Source: Rhizoclosmatium globosum (lineage: Eukaryota; Chytridiomycota; Chytridiomycetes; Chytridiales; Chytriomycetaceae). From it: a DNA stretch of 64,000 nucleotides. The stretch lies in assembly GCA_002104985.1 (NCBI GenBank), contig MCGO01000008.1, forward strand, positions 310,001 to 374,000. The letters are read 5' to 3'. This document shows positions 23,101-34,332 of the stretch, piece after piece. Position numbers and translations under genes: made by a program. The notes below the pieces were generated by a model. It worked only from the letters and a program-made list of their open reading frames with translations, did not search any database and had not been told where the DNA came from. The first letter of the stretch is position 1. Every line of letters starts with the position of its first letter.

Positions 23101-26100
23101 ATAAACCACATACTTCCTTTTGTATACCTTGCACCATCAACCGAACTGGATCATCGTCGTATGGAAGACCCACATCAAGAACACTGGGCAAACAAAAAAG
23201 AGAGTATATCAAGAAACGCTTGCTGTTCCTTGGTTTTTGAATCCCAATACATTTTCAATGTCCAAAACTCAAACTTGTCTTGGCCAGTGTTCAAACAATA
23301 TAAGGAGTGCCAGCCTTGATGAGTGCTGCCGCCTTGTCCTTAGACACATTATCAATTACAACTCGCTGCACAAAACCTTTCACGTTGTCTGGATCAAGGC
23401 CACACAACATGAATAAAAGTCTACGTTTACGTTCATTTGCTGTGGCAGCTTCAGTTTCAGCAAACGTCTTTGTCACATGAACCAAGTTTCCAAGAGTGTT
23501 GGATTCAATACTTCGACGCATTATACTAGTCATGATATTGATGTCACTCACACTCCATGCCAACTTCATCACAGTGTCATCCTGAATAGATGCATCAAAC
23601 TCGTTGAAGCGGAAACAAGACGGAATCAATTTGGCAAGATCAGCAATCTGCCCTTCATTGGCTTCAAAGTCGACTGGGATATGGTTCAATGTAGCAATTT
23701 CAAACAAGGCAAGATTCAAGTTTTTCCGAGCCGCACACATTCCAGCAAGCATAGTACGGGCTCCACTATGCAGACGAGTCACCATAACAGAAAGTGCTTC
23801 AGCATATTCAATTGCTTTTGATGTAGTTCCACTTGCATACGTTGCTTGTAAGAAAGTCAGCGAGTCATTGAAAAGTAAAAAGCTAAACACTTACCAACTG
23901 GAATATCAATTCCATCAATCACTTTCTTGGCTGCATAGACACGTTTACAGTCTTGCTTTTGTTTCGCAATAGAATCTACAGTTTCATCAAAAATATCTGC
24001 AAATGCCTTCATTTCTTCTCTTGGAGTTTGATGTATGCATTGATCATTATCATTTTGCCTAGAATCACTTTCTTTGACTGAAATCAGTGGCTCTTCATCA
24101 TCAAATCCACTCTCCCATGAGGAAAGGCTGCTGAATGGGTTGGGGGATGCGTAGTATTGTGGTGCAGCAGAGGCAGTTCCTTTGATGACAGGGGGCACGC
24201 TGTTGAGACAACTGGTTGTTGAGGATTGGTTTTGAGGTGATTCTGAGACAAGAGTTGAAATCTTCGGCATGGATGGACTTCAAAGGATGAATTCTCTTGG
24301 ACATCTTAATTTGCACAGTTCGAATTAATGCTTGTCCTTTGGAATGTTGTTGGTAATGAGACAGCGTTTCCTTGTTTGCAACAATGCCAAGACTCAGGTC
24401 AACAGAACCAGAAAGCATAATACAATCAAACAGAGTATTTGAACTAACTAGATCAATGTTCACGTACAAGCAGTCAGTTTTGTTGAGGTTGCGCCCAGGA
24501 GTGCGGCAAGGATCCAATGTTGACAAATTTGCAGGAGTAAACTGGCGAAAAATGGAAATCAGGCCCAGTTGCATTGTGACACTTGATGTAGACAAAGTCT
24601 TGGATCTGTCAAGCTCTTTGTTGAACATACCATATACAACTTTTGCAGACAACAATCCAAGTCGTAGCGAAACAGATATCTCAAGTCCATCAATCTCAGC
24701 CTTATCAACAACCAAGTCCAGAATCTGACCCACTAATACTTGAGGACTGTAGAACAGATTGTAGACAGATTGACAAGTAGGTATTGAATACTGTTGAAGG
24801 ATATAGTCTGTGACGTAAGGGCTTGGAATGGAAGTGACGCAACAGATTGTGGTAAAGCTTGGATATGATCTTTCAGACATTTGGGGAGGCTTTGAGCAAG
24901 TTGACGCAACTCAGTCATTTTTTCATCCCCAGGCGATATCACAACTTGACACATCTGCCTTTCCCCCGTCGGCTCAAAGTAAAACACCACAACACTGTTT
25001 GCCGCATCAAGTCCCAGAACGTGTTGAATTCCAAGTCCCCTTCCAATTCCGTCATCAGTTGGCTTCACTGTAAATACCGACCAGCGATTCATTCGCGAAG
25101 CAACTACAGTCATGCGATCCAAAATTTCTGAGACTTGATTTCATCCTCAGTCACATACGCCACAGCCTCAAGTTCACAATATCTCTGACATAAATATCTT
25201 CAACAGTGTTGACATTGTCTTGAACAAAGTTGCAAAAGTCCTGGAAAGGGTGCAGCTTGGATGAATGACAACACTGAAACAATAATGACATTCGGATAAG
25301 AATTTGATTTGGCTGCTTGTTAATTCGACAAGTAGCCTCAATTGACTTCAGAAGAGTGTCTGTATCCTTTCCAGAACGCATTTTGGACATATTTGAGACA
25401 CCTCTAGTGGTAAACGTATGCAGTGCATCTGCAAGGTAACCACCAATAACTCCAAAAGCCATTCTATAGAGAGTTGCTAATTCGAATTGCTCTTGAGTGA
25501 CAATTTGTTCTTTGATTCGCAATAAAGCCTCAGAGTTGATGGGAACTGCTTTTGGCTGAGTAAAAAAGTAAGCAAACCAATTTAAGAAGGCAAGACTTAC
25601 TTTCTGGACAGGCTCTTGAGGTTGACCACGCAACCAATCTGAAAAATACTGATAGACATCGCCGCAAATCACATTTTGCTGGTCCTTTTGATTCACAAAC
25701 TTTGGATTGATGTTTGCAATACCTGCAGAATCACCATAGAAGAGGTTTCTGGCGACTGAAGGTGTGCACTTCGACTTTGACATGACATCATAGCTTGCAT
25801 CGACACACCAAAACCGACTATCTGATCCAGCAACAGCATTTGCAAAATATTCATACACTTTTGGCAGCAAAGAAGCTTTTTGAGATGGGGAAAGTTGGAG
25901 TGAAGCCAAGAATGCAGAATTCAAGTGGGCATTAACAAGAAAGTCAAGATATTCCCGGACTTGTTTCAGCATTGGAGATGATGATAGTCCTTTCTGAAAG
26001 TTGGGCTTGTACTTCATGGCTGCAGTGTGGTCGTATCCATACACAACGCGACTGATGGCAAACAAGAGGATTTTCGCGGATTAGAGGATTTCAGCTTCTT

Positions 26101-27739
26101 GGATTTGGCTTCATCGGAGTCATACATATCTACAACAGGAAACTGCTGTTGCTTGAAGAAATCTTTTGCGTACTTCCCATATGCGTTCACTTTGATGATG
26201 TGAATTCCAGCGGCGCCAAACAACTCAAGCTTGACCAGCATCAACAAGCCATATATTGCGGCTTGAACCTTTTCCTCCCTCGGAGCTTTGGTTTTTGTTG
26301 GTGGTTGTCCAGCGTTGCACGGGAAATCATTTGTTGCTTGATTTGGGTTGCAAGGAACTGTTCCAGCAGATCCACTGCTGATTAAGCTTGTACTTGTATT
26401 GCAAGGGGCTGCACTATGGACTGCATTACAAGGAAACCCGCTGTTGCAAGGCACAACAGATGAGGTAGGTTGGAGATAACCCTCGCACACATCTTCATTT
26501 CAGCAACTACTCGAAGAAGAACTCGCTTTCCAGGCGCAAGCAAAGCGGTCGCAACAGTCATATCTGGGGACAGATCCACCACTTTATGAAGCAATCCGTC
26601 GTCAACCATTCCAGCTTCAAACGCTTTGGCAATGCTGTGGTGGAATGCTGCAGTATGACCTACAACATATAAAGATTAGATTTGGATGTCGACAAACAAG
26701 ATTGGATGCACACACCTCCATCACCGTTGGAAAACCCAAGATTCCACTGTATTTTACACTCAAGAACCTCCAGAACTGCGTCATTTCATCTCCATATGCA
26801 TCAACAAGAACAGAGTGTGCTTCAAAGTAGGCAGCGTCGGGATGGCCTTTTGGGAAGACAGATTGACAAGCCTCAAGACAGGCTTGGAGGTTTCGCCCAT
26901 TGTTTTGGCGAATACGTCTGATTGTTTCGAGGAGTTTTTCGCACTTTGACAACCCATCGGCAGCCATCAATCCATCCAAAACTTGACGAGCCCAGTCAGG
27001 ATACTCCTCGGCAGTATTTTGGCGCAAACAGAACTCGACAGGGCAGGACAGCGAGTTGATGAGAATGTCAATGGGTTTGGCATCAAATGCTGAGTCATCT
27101 GAGCTCTGTTGAAGATTGCGTAAGAGTCAAACAACGATCACAAATCTACACTTACTGAAACAATGCGTGGTTTAGTGTGCATTCGCCTGATGTGACCAGA
27201 AAGATCCTTGACTTGTCGCGAACACAGGTGACAAGAGTGGAGCTCTGCTTCCCACTTCTTGATCATCTTATCTTTGTCAGGAGTTGGGAATCCGAACTTC
27301 AGAAATATTAGTGCTTGGTCAGTAAAGACAATAAAGCACCAACCATAAGTGGCAGAAAGACACTGGAAGAGGATTGATTGGTTGAATGTACGTCGATGAC
27401 TCCTTCACCAAACTCGGTGGAATTCCCTTCATTGACCGAACCAGAACCAAACTACAAAGTGCACAATCAATTATGACGTACACAATAAGATAGAAAACAT
27501 ACGAGGGGCTGGTCCACGTCCATTTGGCTTTCAGCTACAAGACACTCAGCCACCTTTCTCGAATCCTACAACAGCTATCAGATCATACAATCAACAAACA
27601 GCATACTCACATGATCGCGATTGTGTTTTTCCAACAATGCCTTTGTCGCGAACTTCTTCGCACAGTCTGTGCGGTGACAAAAGAATCCTTGACCAACGCC
27701 TTCGACGTCAGCAATATTGTCAAGTTTACGTTTCGGCAT
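20181..27739 (-). CDS. Giant multi-exon zinc-finger gene, family not recognised
   Basis: Coding-like frames follow one another for 7.5 kb on the minus strand and mostly join through GT-AG introns of 35-65 bases. The likely ATG is at 27739 and the stop at 20181, giving roughly 2,200 residues. The N-terminus has one C2H2 finger (FFCHRTDCAKKF then HNRDH), and a second follows near 27200 (CHLCSRQVKDLSGHIRRMH). Farther on come a four-fold PCN motif region (26,280-26,440), a block with HVLGLDAANSVVVFYFEP (about 25,000) and long helical segments. A Cys-rich C-terminus contains CLCCEALF, CFVSECQSTVLCSWC and CMRKGG. Clear introns include 25605-25556 and 21403-21361. The joins near 26,750 and 23,330 require weak GTTTT donors or a frame break. 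No transposase, helicase or polymerase motif was recognised. Position beside a DDE transposase suggests a mobile-element origin, but that is inference. Confidence 0.55.
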
Positions 27740-28788
27740 ACGTTGACAACTAAAGAATTCATGTTAGAGAGTTGAAGAGAGGATATGGTGGCCGAAATTG
27801 AAACGAAAGGAAGGAGACACAAGGTTATGAAGAATGTAATGACGAGTGAGCCGAATCTGGAAGGTCCACACCAATACACAACAAAGACAAGAGAGCGCGA
27901 GAGAGAGGAGATAGAGAAAGTGGGAAGGGATGGAAGGGAAGGCGGTGGCGGAGGATACCTCAATTTTAAAGAATTTCTGCGAAAGTTGAGTTCGAAAGGG
28001 GGAAAATGAATTCAACACTAGATAAGAGAGGAATTTGAGATGATGTACAGAGACAAAAGTCCTAAGGAGATCCAAGATGATATAGTATAAATAGATTATT
28101 CAAACAGCAAGTGAAAATTCATGTTGACGTTCGACATTAGGAAACGCGCCTTTGGCGTTAATGGCAAAATCAGCGCGACAAATTGATTTCTTTAACTAAA
28201 CTGCATTGGTGGATGCATTTGGTGGCTCTGTTGTTAAAACGGTTCGACATTGTGTTGGCTCGCTCCAGTATATCACCAATAAAGAAAATTCGTGATTTTG
28301 ATGCAGATGTTAATATAAACGCAGTCAATGAATGGCGCATGTGAATTGTGTGGGAAGGGAAGAAGGTGTTGTGACGTTGTGTTGAAGCGCCGCCCGATGA
28401 TGTCGCGCGGAGAGGCGCTACAAAGGGCATCAGCAACAGTCACAATGAAATGCAAATTGTAATGCACTTCACCCGAGGACGAATGTAAGCATTCGTTCGC
28501 TGCGGGATGTTCGGACAGAGGAGCTCAAGGATTGCAGACAGCAGGACAATGCGCTGCAGCGGCGGGACTCCGAGGGAGACCCAGCACAGCAAATACAATA
28601 GTCGTGAATGGGAGGGAGTCACAGGTGTGGAGAGGAGAGACAGGTTGGTGAAGTTCGGACAAATTTATGAGAAGAAGAGGGAAGGGGAGTACGAAAAAGA
28701 CTTATGCAACCTTTCCTTTGGAACCCCAAACCAAAGAACTCTTGTTATAACAGAGTCTTATCTTTGTCTCTTTCTCTTTCTTTATTTT
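27740..28788. other. Non-coding stretch between giant gene and transposase
   Basis: About 1 kb with no convincing gene. It contains a purine-rich GAGAGCGCGAGAGAGAGGAG tract near 27,890, just upstream of the giant gene's start. A GC-richer part lies at 28,370-28,620. Several open frames exist on both strands but show no recognisable family. It should include the giant gene's promoter and the 3' flank of the transposase gene. No terminal inverted repeat was found by eye. Confidence 0.5.
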
Positions 28789-30336
28789 TTATACGGCTCT
28801 TCTTGCCCAAAGCCCTTTCCTAAAAGCAGCTTCAAACACGCTGTTATCCACATCATTCCAAGCACTACTAATCCAACTACAAATAATTGCGTGACTTGGC
28901 CGCTTTCTTCTTCCATCTGCATTCAACTCGCTCGCATCTGTGATGGAATTCCGCATCCAAACTGTCCACCTTCGCCGAATTCCATCTTTGAAAGGTTTGA
29001 TGATTCCAATATCTAGTGGCTGAAGTTTTGACGTGTATCCACCAGGAATCACAGCAGGAATTATTGCAGCATTCTTGAATGCATCCTTCACTGGTTGAGT
29101 CAGGTGAGCTTTGTAACTGTCCAACACCATCATCACCTTTCTTCCAGAAGTTTCAGATTTAAATTGAGGAATGCACTCGTTGAGAATCACGTCACTGTCA
29201 AACCATGCATTTTGTTGAAATGTAACTTGAAGACCGACTCCAAGAGCACTAACTTGAGCAGGCACCGTTTTGGCCAGTCGACCAGTTCTTGCACCTTTAA
29301 AGACAACCAATGGGGGAAGTCGATGTCCATCCCCGCGACATGTCAATCCAACCGAGAATCCAGTCGACTCGTTTCCAGTATTCTTGATGATTACAATTGT
29401 CGATCCTTTCCAATGCACCGTCTTCTTGAGCGACATATCAAAGTAGAGTCTAGTTTGATCAAAGTTGTAAATATCTTTGACAGTGAGACCATTCGTTTGC
29501 TGCCTGTAAATGAAATCATCAAAACAGCGATCTTTGGATCAGTACCAGCCACAAAAGACGAAACAGGAGTAAAGAAAATGTTTTTGTTTGTTTTATTGGT
29601 TTTATTTGTTTTTGGTTTGTTTTGCGTGGTTTGGTTGATGAAGGAGGAGGAGAGAATGGGTAGAGGGAGGGGTGGAGTGTCACTATGGTCCAACAACCCA
29701 CAAGTTCTGGTTGTAGTTCTCGCTCTGATGCTCAATCTATATCGCTCCATGAATCCTGTACACCAGCGGGACGATGCAGTGAAGGTTTCTCTACGCTGTT
29801 CCGTTCCAACATCCAGCGCTGCATCAGCCAATAAACTCAAGGGATCCTTCACGTATGCCAACATCCACTCGCGCAAGTCTGCCGGCGACACTGCATATCC
29901 ACGGTTTCTCTGGTCCGCCACCAGTCCAAACAGCTTCACTTCCTCCTCCAGGAACATACAGCGCACCATAGAGGGAGATGGAGAGAGTATAGATGGGTTG
30001 CCATCAAAATCTACGCTAATGCGCGAGAGAGAGGGAGGGGCTGTTGATGCGACTGTGTTCCTTCCTTCCACCGCCCACCATCACACTTCCCCATCCACAG
30101 TGCAGATACTTCCCACCTCGCTTCGCAGAATCGTCTTTGATGGTTCCAAACGATCGCACCCACTTGGACAGCATTGGCCTGTTGAGGGAATGTTTAGTAG
30201 CAACGGCAGTAAGAGCACCACTGCGAATCTTCCTGTGCGGAGCAGAAGCAGCAAGCGAGGCAGAGAGTGCTCGCACTTCATCGACGATGCGCAACTTGTA
30301 CGTCAGGGTGTATTGCTTTCGCATTGGGTGAGCCAT
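28789..30336 (-). CDS. Pogo/Tigger-type DDE transposase
   Basis: Transposase of the Tc1/mariner superfamily, pogo branch (DDE_1 fold). It reads as three exons. The first, from ATG 30336, carries a psq-like helix-turn-helix (YTLTYKLRIVDEVRAL onward, HSLNRPMLSKWVRSF). The middle, about 30,100 to 29,680, is a CENPB-type DNA-binding half (SPADLREWMLAYVKD; SSRWCTGFMERYRLS). The last, about 29,500-28,789, is the catalytic domain. Acidic residues are visible in IYNFDQTRLYFD, MMVLDSYKAHLT and LQPLDIGIIKPFKD, a DDD arrangement. No stop interrupts the frames, so the copy may be functional. The first intron needs a GTGGGA donor. Terminal inverted repeats were not found, so element ends are not given. 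Confidence 0.85.
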
Positions 30337-30454
30337 CAGTGAGTTGTGGTGAAGTTTGGCAAAGAAAAAGTGAAGACGTATATTCTTCCTCTCTGAAAAT
30401 AATAGTAAAGTTTGGAAGAGAAACAAAAAGAAAACTTATGTGGAGTACTTTCCT

Positions 30455-31606
30455 TCATACAGTAATACTAGTGTCCTTTTCCCCCTCCTTTACACTCAAA
30501 ACATCTTCAGCTTCCTCCTTCACATTGCCCAATTGTGCCTCCAAATCCCCGTCTTCCTCCAGGAGCTGCTGAGACAACGCTATACTATTCCGACGTTCTG
30601 TACTCTTAGTAACAGACCGCGAAGCAGATCGACCCGTCGTGATTCTTCGCACCATTTGTGCCGCGACCATCAGCATGGGTTCACTACCCTGACTTTGACC
30701 ATTCACATCCTCTTCAGATCCTTTCTTGAGGAAGGGTAAATTCATTTTTTGTAAATGGCTTTGTACGTATTTGTAGATTCGTGTGGGTAGCGGGTCGATT
30801 TCATTATCAAGTCTTTTTTGCATTTCTATAGCAGCCAAAACAAATAGCCGGAATTCAGAGTAGTCAAGTTCCTATATAAACAGATGTTGTTAGGTTTGGA
30901 TTGTGGCCGCGCTACAGAAGAAGTATCCAATTTCATACAATTCTTCCAATTTCCATCAAAAATGTCCTCATTAATGAACTAACCATATTTCCGGCAACAT
31001 CAAACTCCTTGTAAATATTCTGAATGGCGCGCGGCGTAAAGTTGAACAAGAATCCCAATGTGCAAAACTCTGTCAGTGAGATTGTCCTTCCTCCGTCTTC
31101 ATCAAGAATCTCGAAACAAGTACGCCAATGTTGATACATGAATTGCTTTCCCTGATTGTCTTTGATGGCGACGAGGATGGAAGTGAGCAGGTAAAACTAA
31201 TTGTTGACAGTTAAGTTAGTTACGCGAGACATACCACGACACAAGATAACAATATTATTATGCTTCCTTTCCATTTCCTTCTTCTATTTATGAAACAATG
31301 GATGGAGACTCACTTCATCAAACTCAACAGATCCACTGCGGTCAAGATCAAAAATATCAAACACTTTGTAAATATGTTTTTCAGTGAGATCCGTTGCTAT
31401 CGACATGAAGGCGTGGAATTGTACATCGTCAAGAGACCCTTCGCCTCGCCAGTCCAATAAGTTGAAGGCCTGGAAGCAAAGGTAGGCGGATCTAGCCGTA
31501 AGCAACCCTGTATGCTTTATAAGACCACAAACACTTGCTATTGGTCTGATTTACCGTATGTATGATCAAGGTGTAGTCGTTTCAAGAATCCCCATTTGAC
31601 TTTCAT
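30455..31606 (-). CDS. EFCAB9: EFCAB9-like EF-hand protein (CatSper-associated)
   Basis: Calcium-sensing subunit homologous to EFCAB9, which in animals binds CATSPERZ and tunes the flagellar CatSper channel. The first exon gives MKVKWGFLKRLHLDHTYG, similar to the animal N-terminus. Next comes FQAFNLLDWRGEGSLDDVQF, then the EF-hand loop FDLDRSGSVEFDE, QFMYQHWRTCFEILDEDGG and FDVAGNELDYSEFRLF. The order, spacing and the QFMY(R/Q)H block match EFCAB9 rather than calmodulin or calcineurin B. A tail of about 120 residues beyond the family region is Ser/Glu-rich and unconserved. Four introns are used. The likely site is the zoospore flagellum (inference). Confidence 0.82.
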
Positions 31607-31696
31607 TTTTGTGTTTTGTTGTGACAATTCTTGGAAATCATTGATTCTCCAAACAGAATAAGGACGAATTATATACCATATTCTTTTTTTTATATA

Positions 31697-32569
31697 TTAC
31701 AGATGCTTTACAATTTCGTCAAAAAAGACTTGATGGCCAAGGTTGTTGAAGTGCACGTCTGAGTACAAAGACAACTTTAAGTTGAAAGCATTGGACAACA
31801 ATATTGGTGAGGAAAATTACCGTCGTAATAGAATCTCGATACGCTGGGGTTGTATTCTCCGCTGGGACCTAACAAGACCTTCCATGAGTCCAAAACGCCC
31901 ACATTTAACTCTGAAGCCAATTGTATCACTGCATTTCTGAGAACTTGCGTTCGTTGACGCGGTTCCTCTTCTAACATCGGTGCAGGCGTGATTAAAAGGA
32001 TCTTGGTTCTTGGATGTTTCTGTTTCGTAAAAATGATCATATCTTTCATGCTCTTGATGAAAACTTCAGTTGGAAGGTTTTGATATGCCTCGCTGTCGTT
32101 TAGTTAGCTCGTTGGAATCACTTCCAGAAGTGAAGAAGCTCACTCAGTTCCCAGCCACAGAGTCAAAACAAACGGACTTTGATCCGCCGCAAGCGCCGAT
32201 TTAAGAATTGATTCGATTTGAGGTTGAATATAGCTTGCAGTTTGGCCTAGGTGTTGCTTGAGTTGGTCCAAGCATCTTCCACTGTAAGGTGGCACATTTA
32301 CCTGAGATCCCGCGATTAAGAATATCTCGACGCCTACGAAAGTGTGCCTCCAAACGAATGCCAAAGCCAAAATCCGGAGCACTATGGGCTTCGAAAGTGA
32401 GGGAATCACCAATCATTACAATTGGATCTTCAAAGCCCCACGTATTAGGTCTGCTCGAGACGACAGCTTTGTGGCCACGGGATTCGCTAATTGTGACTTC
32501 GAAGGCAACGAGACAACAGAGGGACAGCAGTACAATCACCCAAGCAACTGATGCGAATTTGGTCAACAT
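31697..32569 (-). CDS. SGNH/GDSL esterase, IAH1-like, with N-terminal membrane segment
   Basis: Serine esterase/lipase of the SGNH superfamily. Several exons; the start at 32569 gives MLTKFASVAWVIVLLSLCCL, a signal peptide or anchor that cytosolic IAH1 proteins lack. Block I is MIGDSLTFE with the nucleophile Ser. Block II is DILNRGISG. The region of block III reads LWLGT then DEA across an intron, so the usual Asn of GxND appears as Thr. Block V is DVHFNNLGHQVFF, with the catalytic Asp and His. Middle sequence ILLITPAPM matches isoamyl-acetate-hydrolysing esterases. It may act on extracellular or luminal esters. Substrate unknown. Confidence 0.8.
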
Positions 32570-32609
32570 TTTCCAGAAACAACTCAAAAACTACAAATGT
32601 ATTCTGTTA

Positions 32610-33329
32610 TCACTTTTCACGATTGATAATCTTATCCTTTCTCCTCGCTTCAAACTCAGCATATCCATCGAGTTCCCTTAACTTTGATTCATCAAAGTCC
32701 CCATTTCCACCAATGTCAACCCAAACAAGTCGTGTGTTCTTGAGGACAGCAGAAGGAAACGATTGCAACGCGTTATTCACCAACCGAATTGCCTTTAACT
32801 CGGGTAGACCACTGAACGCAACAGGAATCTCTTGAATCAAGTTCTCGTTCGCGTTGATTTCTTCAAGACGTTTACAAGAACCTAACGAGGAAGGAAGGGT
32901 AGTGATTTGGTTGTTTGAAATGTCCAGGGTGATGAGGGACTTGAGTTCCCCAAGTTCATCGGGAAGGGCTCGAAGGCGATTGGAAGAGACGTTTAGGGTT
33001 TTGAGGCTCGTAAGGAGGGATAGTTCAGCGGGAAGAGCAAAGAGGGCGTTTGAAGCGAGGTTCAGGGTTTCGATCTTGGTTAATTTGGTCAAGTCAAGAG
33101 GGACGTTTGTGAATAAGTTTGAAGCGAGGTTGACTGTTTTGAGGTTTGTCCACTTTGAGCAGCCTGAAGGAAGATCGTCCAGCCTGTTTCCTGACAGATC
33201 AAGTGATCGCAGTTGTTTGATGGCAAGAACATCGAGGGGAAGTTTCTTGAGGGCGGCGTCGCTCAAGTTGAGGACCATCGTCTTGTCCGCGTTTTCGATT
33301 CTTTCTGCCAGAGAGAGTTTGTTTCCCAT
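32610..33329 (-). CDS. LRRC57: Leucine-rich repeat protein LRRC57
   Basis: Single exon, 239 residues. It begins MGNKLSLAER, a consensus N-myristoylation site. About seven or eight leucine-rich repeats of 23 residues follow, for example LRSLDLSGNRLDDLPSG, IETLNLASNALFALP and LITLDISNNQITTLP. Repeat count and end (DESKLRELDGYAEFEARR) match LRRC57 of animals and protists. It is predicted to sit on the cytosolic face of membranes. Cellular role is poorly known even in animals. It is transcribed divergently from the LACTB2 gene, 90 bases away. Confidence 0.88.
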   Translation of the reverse strand: MGNKLSLAERIENADKTMVLNLSDAALKKLPLDVLAIKQLRSLDLSGNRLDDLPSGCSKWTNLKTVNLASNLFTNVPLDLTKLTKIETLNLASNALFALPAELSLLTSLKTLNVSSNRLRALPDELGELKSLITLDISNNQITTLPSSLGSCKRLEEINANENLIQEIPVAFSGLPELKAIRLVNNALQSFPSAVLKNTRLVWVDIGGNGDFDESKLRELDGYAEFEARRKDKIINREK

Positions 33330-33419
33330 GATCGGTTTATGTGTTGTTGTTGTGTGTGCGAGAGGAGCTTGTTTGGGGGATAATTTCTTTTGAACTTGAG
33401 TTACTTGACCTTGGAAGTG
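33330..33419. promoter_or_regulatory. Compact bidirectional promoter region, LRRC57/LACTB2
   Basis: Only 90 bases separate the two divergent ATGs. The strip is T/G-rich with several GTTG units and no TATA box that I can see. It must hold both 5' untranslated leaders as well as both core promoters, unless transcription starts inside the opposite gene. Confidence 0.55.
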
Positions 33420-34332
33420 ATGGAAGCTCTTGTCGCTCTGGCCAACACGGCAACTCTCTCGGCCCGCGTCTCTGTTGTCCGCGGCTTAAATCCGGGAAAG
33501 TTTACTCTTCAGGGAACCAACACGTATCTTGTCGGGACTGGTGCGAGACGGCTGCTTATTGACACGGGGGAGGGGAAGCCGGGCTACCTTCCACTGCTGC
33601 AACAAGCATTGCTGGAACGAGGAAATGCTGTTATATCAGACATCTTGATTACACATCGGCATCATGGTACCTTCTTTGTTGTACACTCCCACACACCTCT
33701 GATTTGAAATGCTCATAGACCATATTGGCGGTATCAAACACATCTTGGATGCATCCTCTCATTCGCCAATCAAAATATGGAAACGAATCACTGATCAGGA
33801 CACTGCAAGAGATATTCACTACAATCACATTGAAGAAGGCCAGGTCTTTGAAGTGGAAGGCGCGAAAGTAAAAGCTATTTACACTCCTGGGCATTTGGAT
33901 GATCACGTCGTCTTTTACCTGCAAGATGAATGTGCTCTATTTTCAGGAGACTCAGTGTTGGGACAGGGATCCACCGTCTTCACCGATTTGAAGGAATACA
34001 TGGACTCCTTACGGAAAACCCTAGAGCATTGTGTCAAAATTGACAAGATCTATCCGGGACACGGTCCAGACTTAGAAAATGGGTCGAAGGTGGTTGAACA
34101 ATATATTCAGCATCGTGTGGACAGAGAAAACGAAATCTTGGACTTTTTGAGGAGGCAGAAGGCTCCTTGCACCAGCTGGCAGATTGTGGAAACCATCTAC
34201 GCAAAGTACAACCAAAATATTTGGCCTGCTGCGGAAAGGAGCGTTTTGTTGCACTTGGAGAAACTAGTTGTGGAGACGCGTGTGATTCGTGATGGTTTGG
34301 GACCAAAGGCTTCGTACGTATCACTTGGATGA
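33420..34332 (+). CDS. LACTB2: LACTB2-like metallo-beta-lactamase-fold endoribonuclease
   Basis: LACTB2 is a mitochondrial single-strand RNA endonuclease in animals. Two exons, 33420-33666 and 33719-34332. The intron splits the zinc motif. Once joined, HRHHDH (HxHxDH) is complete. Other family marks are [44 protein letters not shown] and YPGHGP. Length (about 288 residues) equals the animal protein. Start is the first ATG (33420); no strong mitochondrial leader is visible, so location is uncertain. Confidence 0.9.

Noticed and set aside
20181..27739. Giant gene as a Kyakuja/Dileera/Zisupton, hAT, Helitron or retrotransposon
   Set aside because: No matching catalytic or nucleic-acid-polymerase motif was visible in any frame, so no family name is assigned.
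29095..30342. A 415-codon open frame on the plus strand
   Set aside because: It lies entirely antisense to the pogo-type transposase, has no family resemblance, and follows from that gene's base composition.
28500..30450. Terminal inverted repeats around the transposase
   Set aside because: Short similar pieces (GGTGAAGTT near 28,650 and 30,350; GGAGTAC near 28,687 and 30,440) are in direct or scrambled orientation and too short to be convincing.
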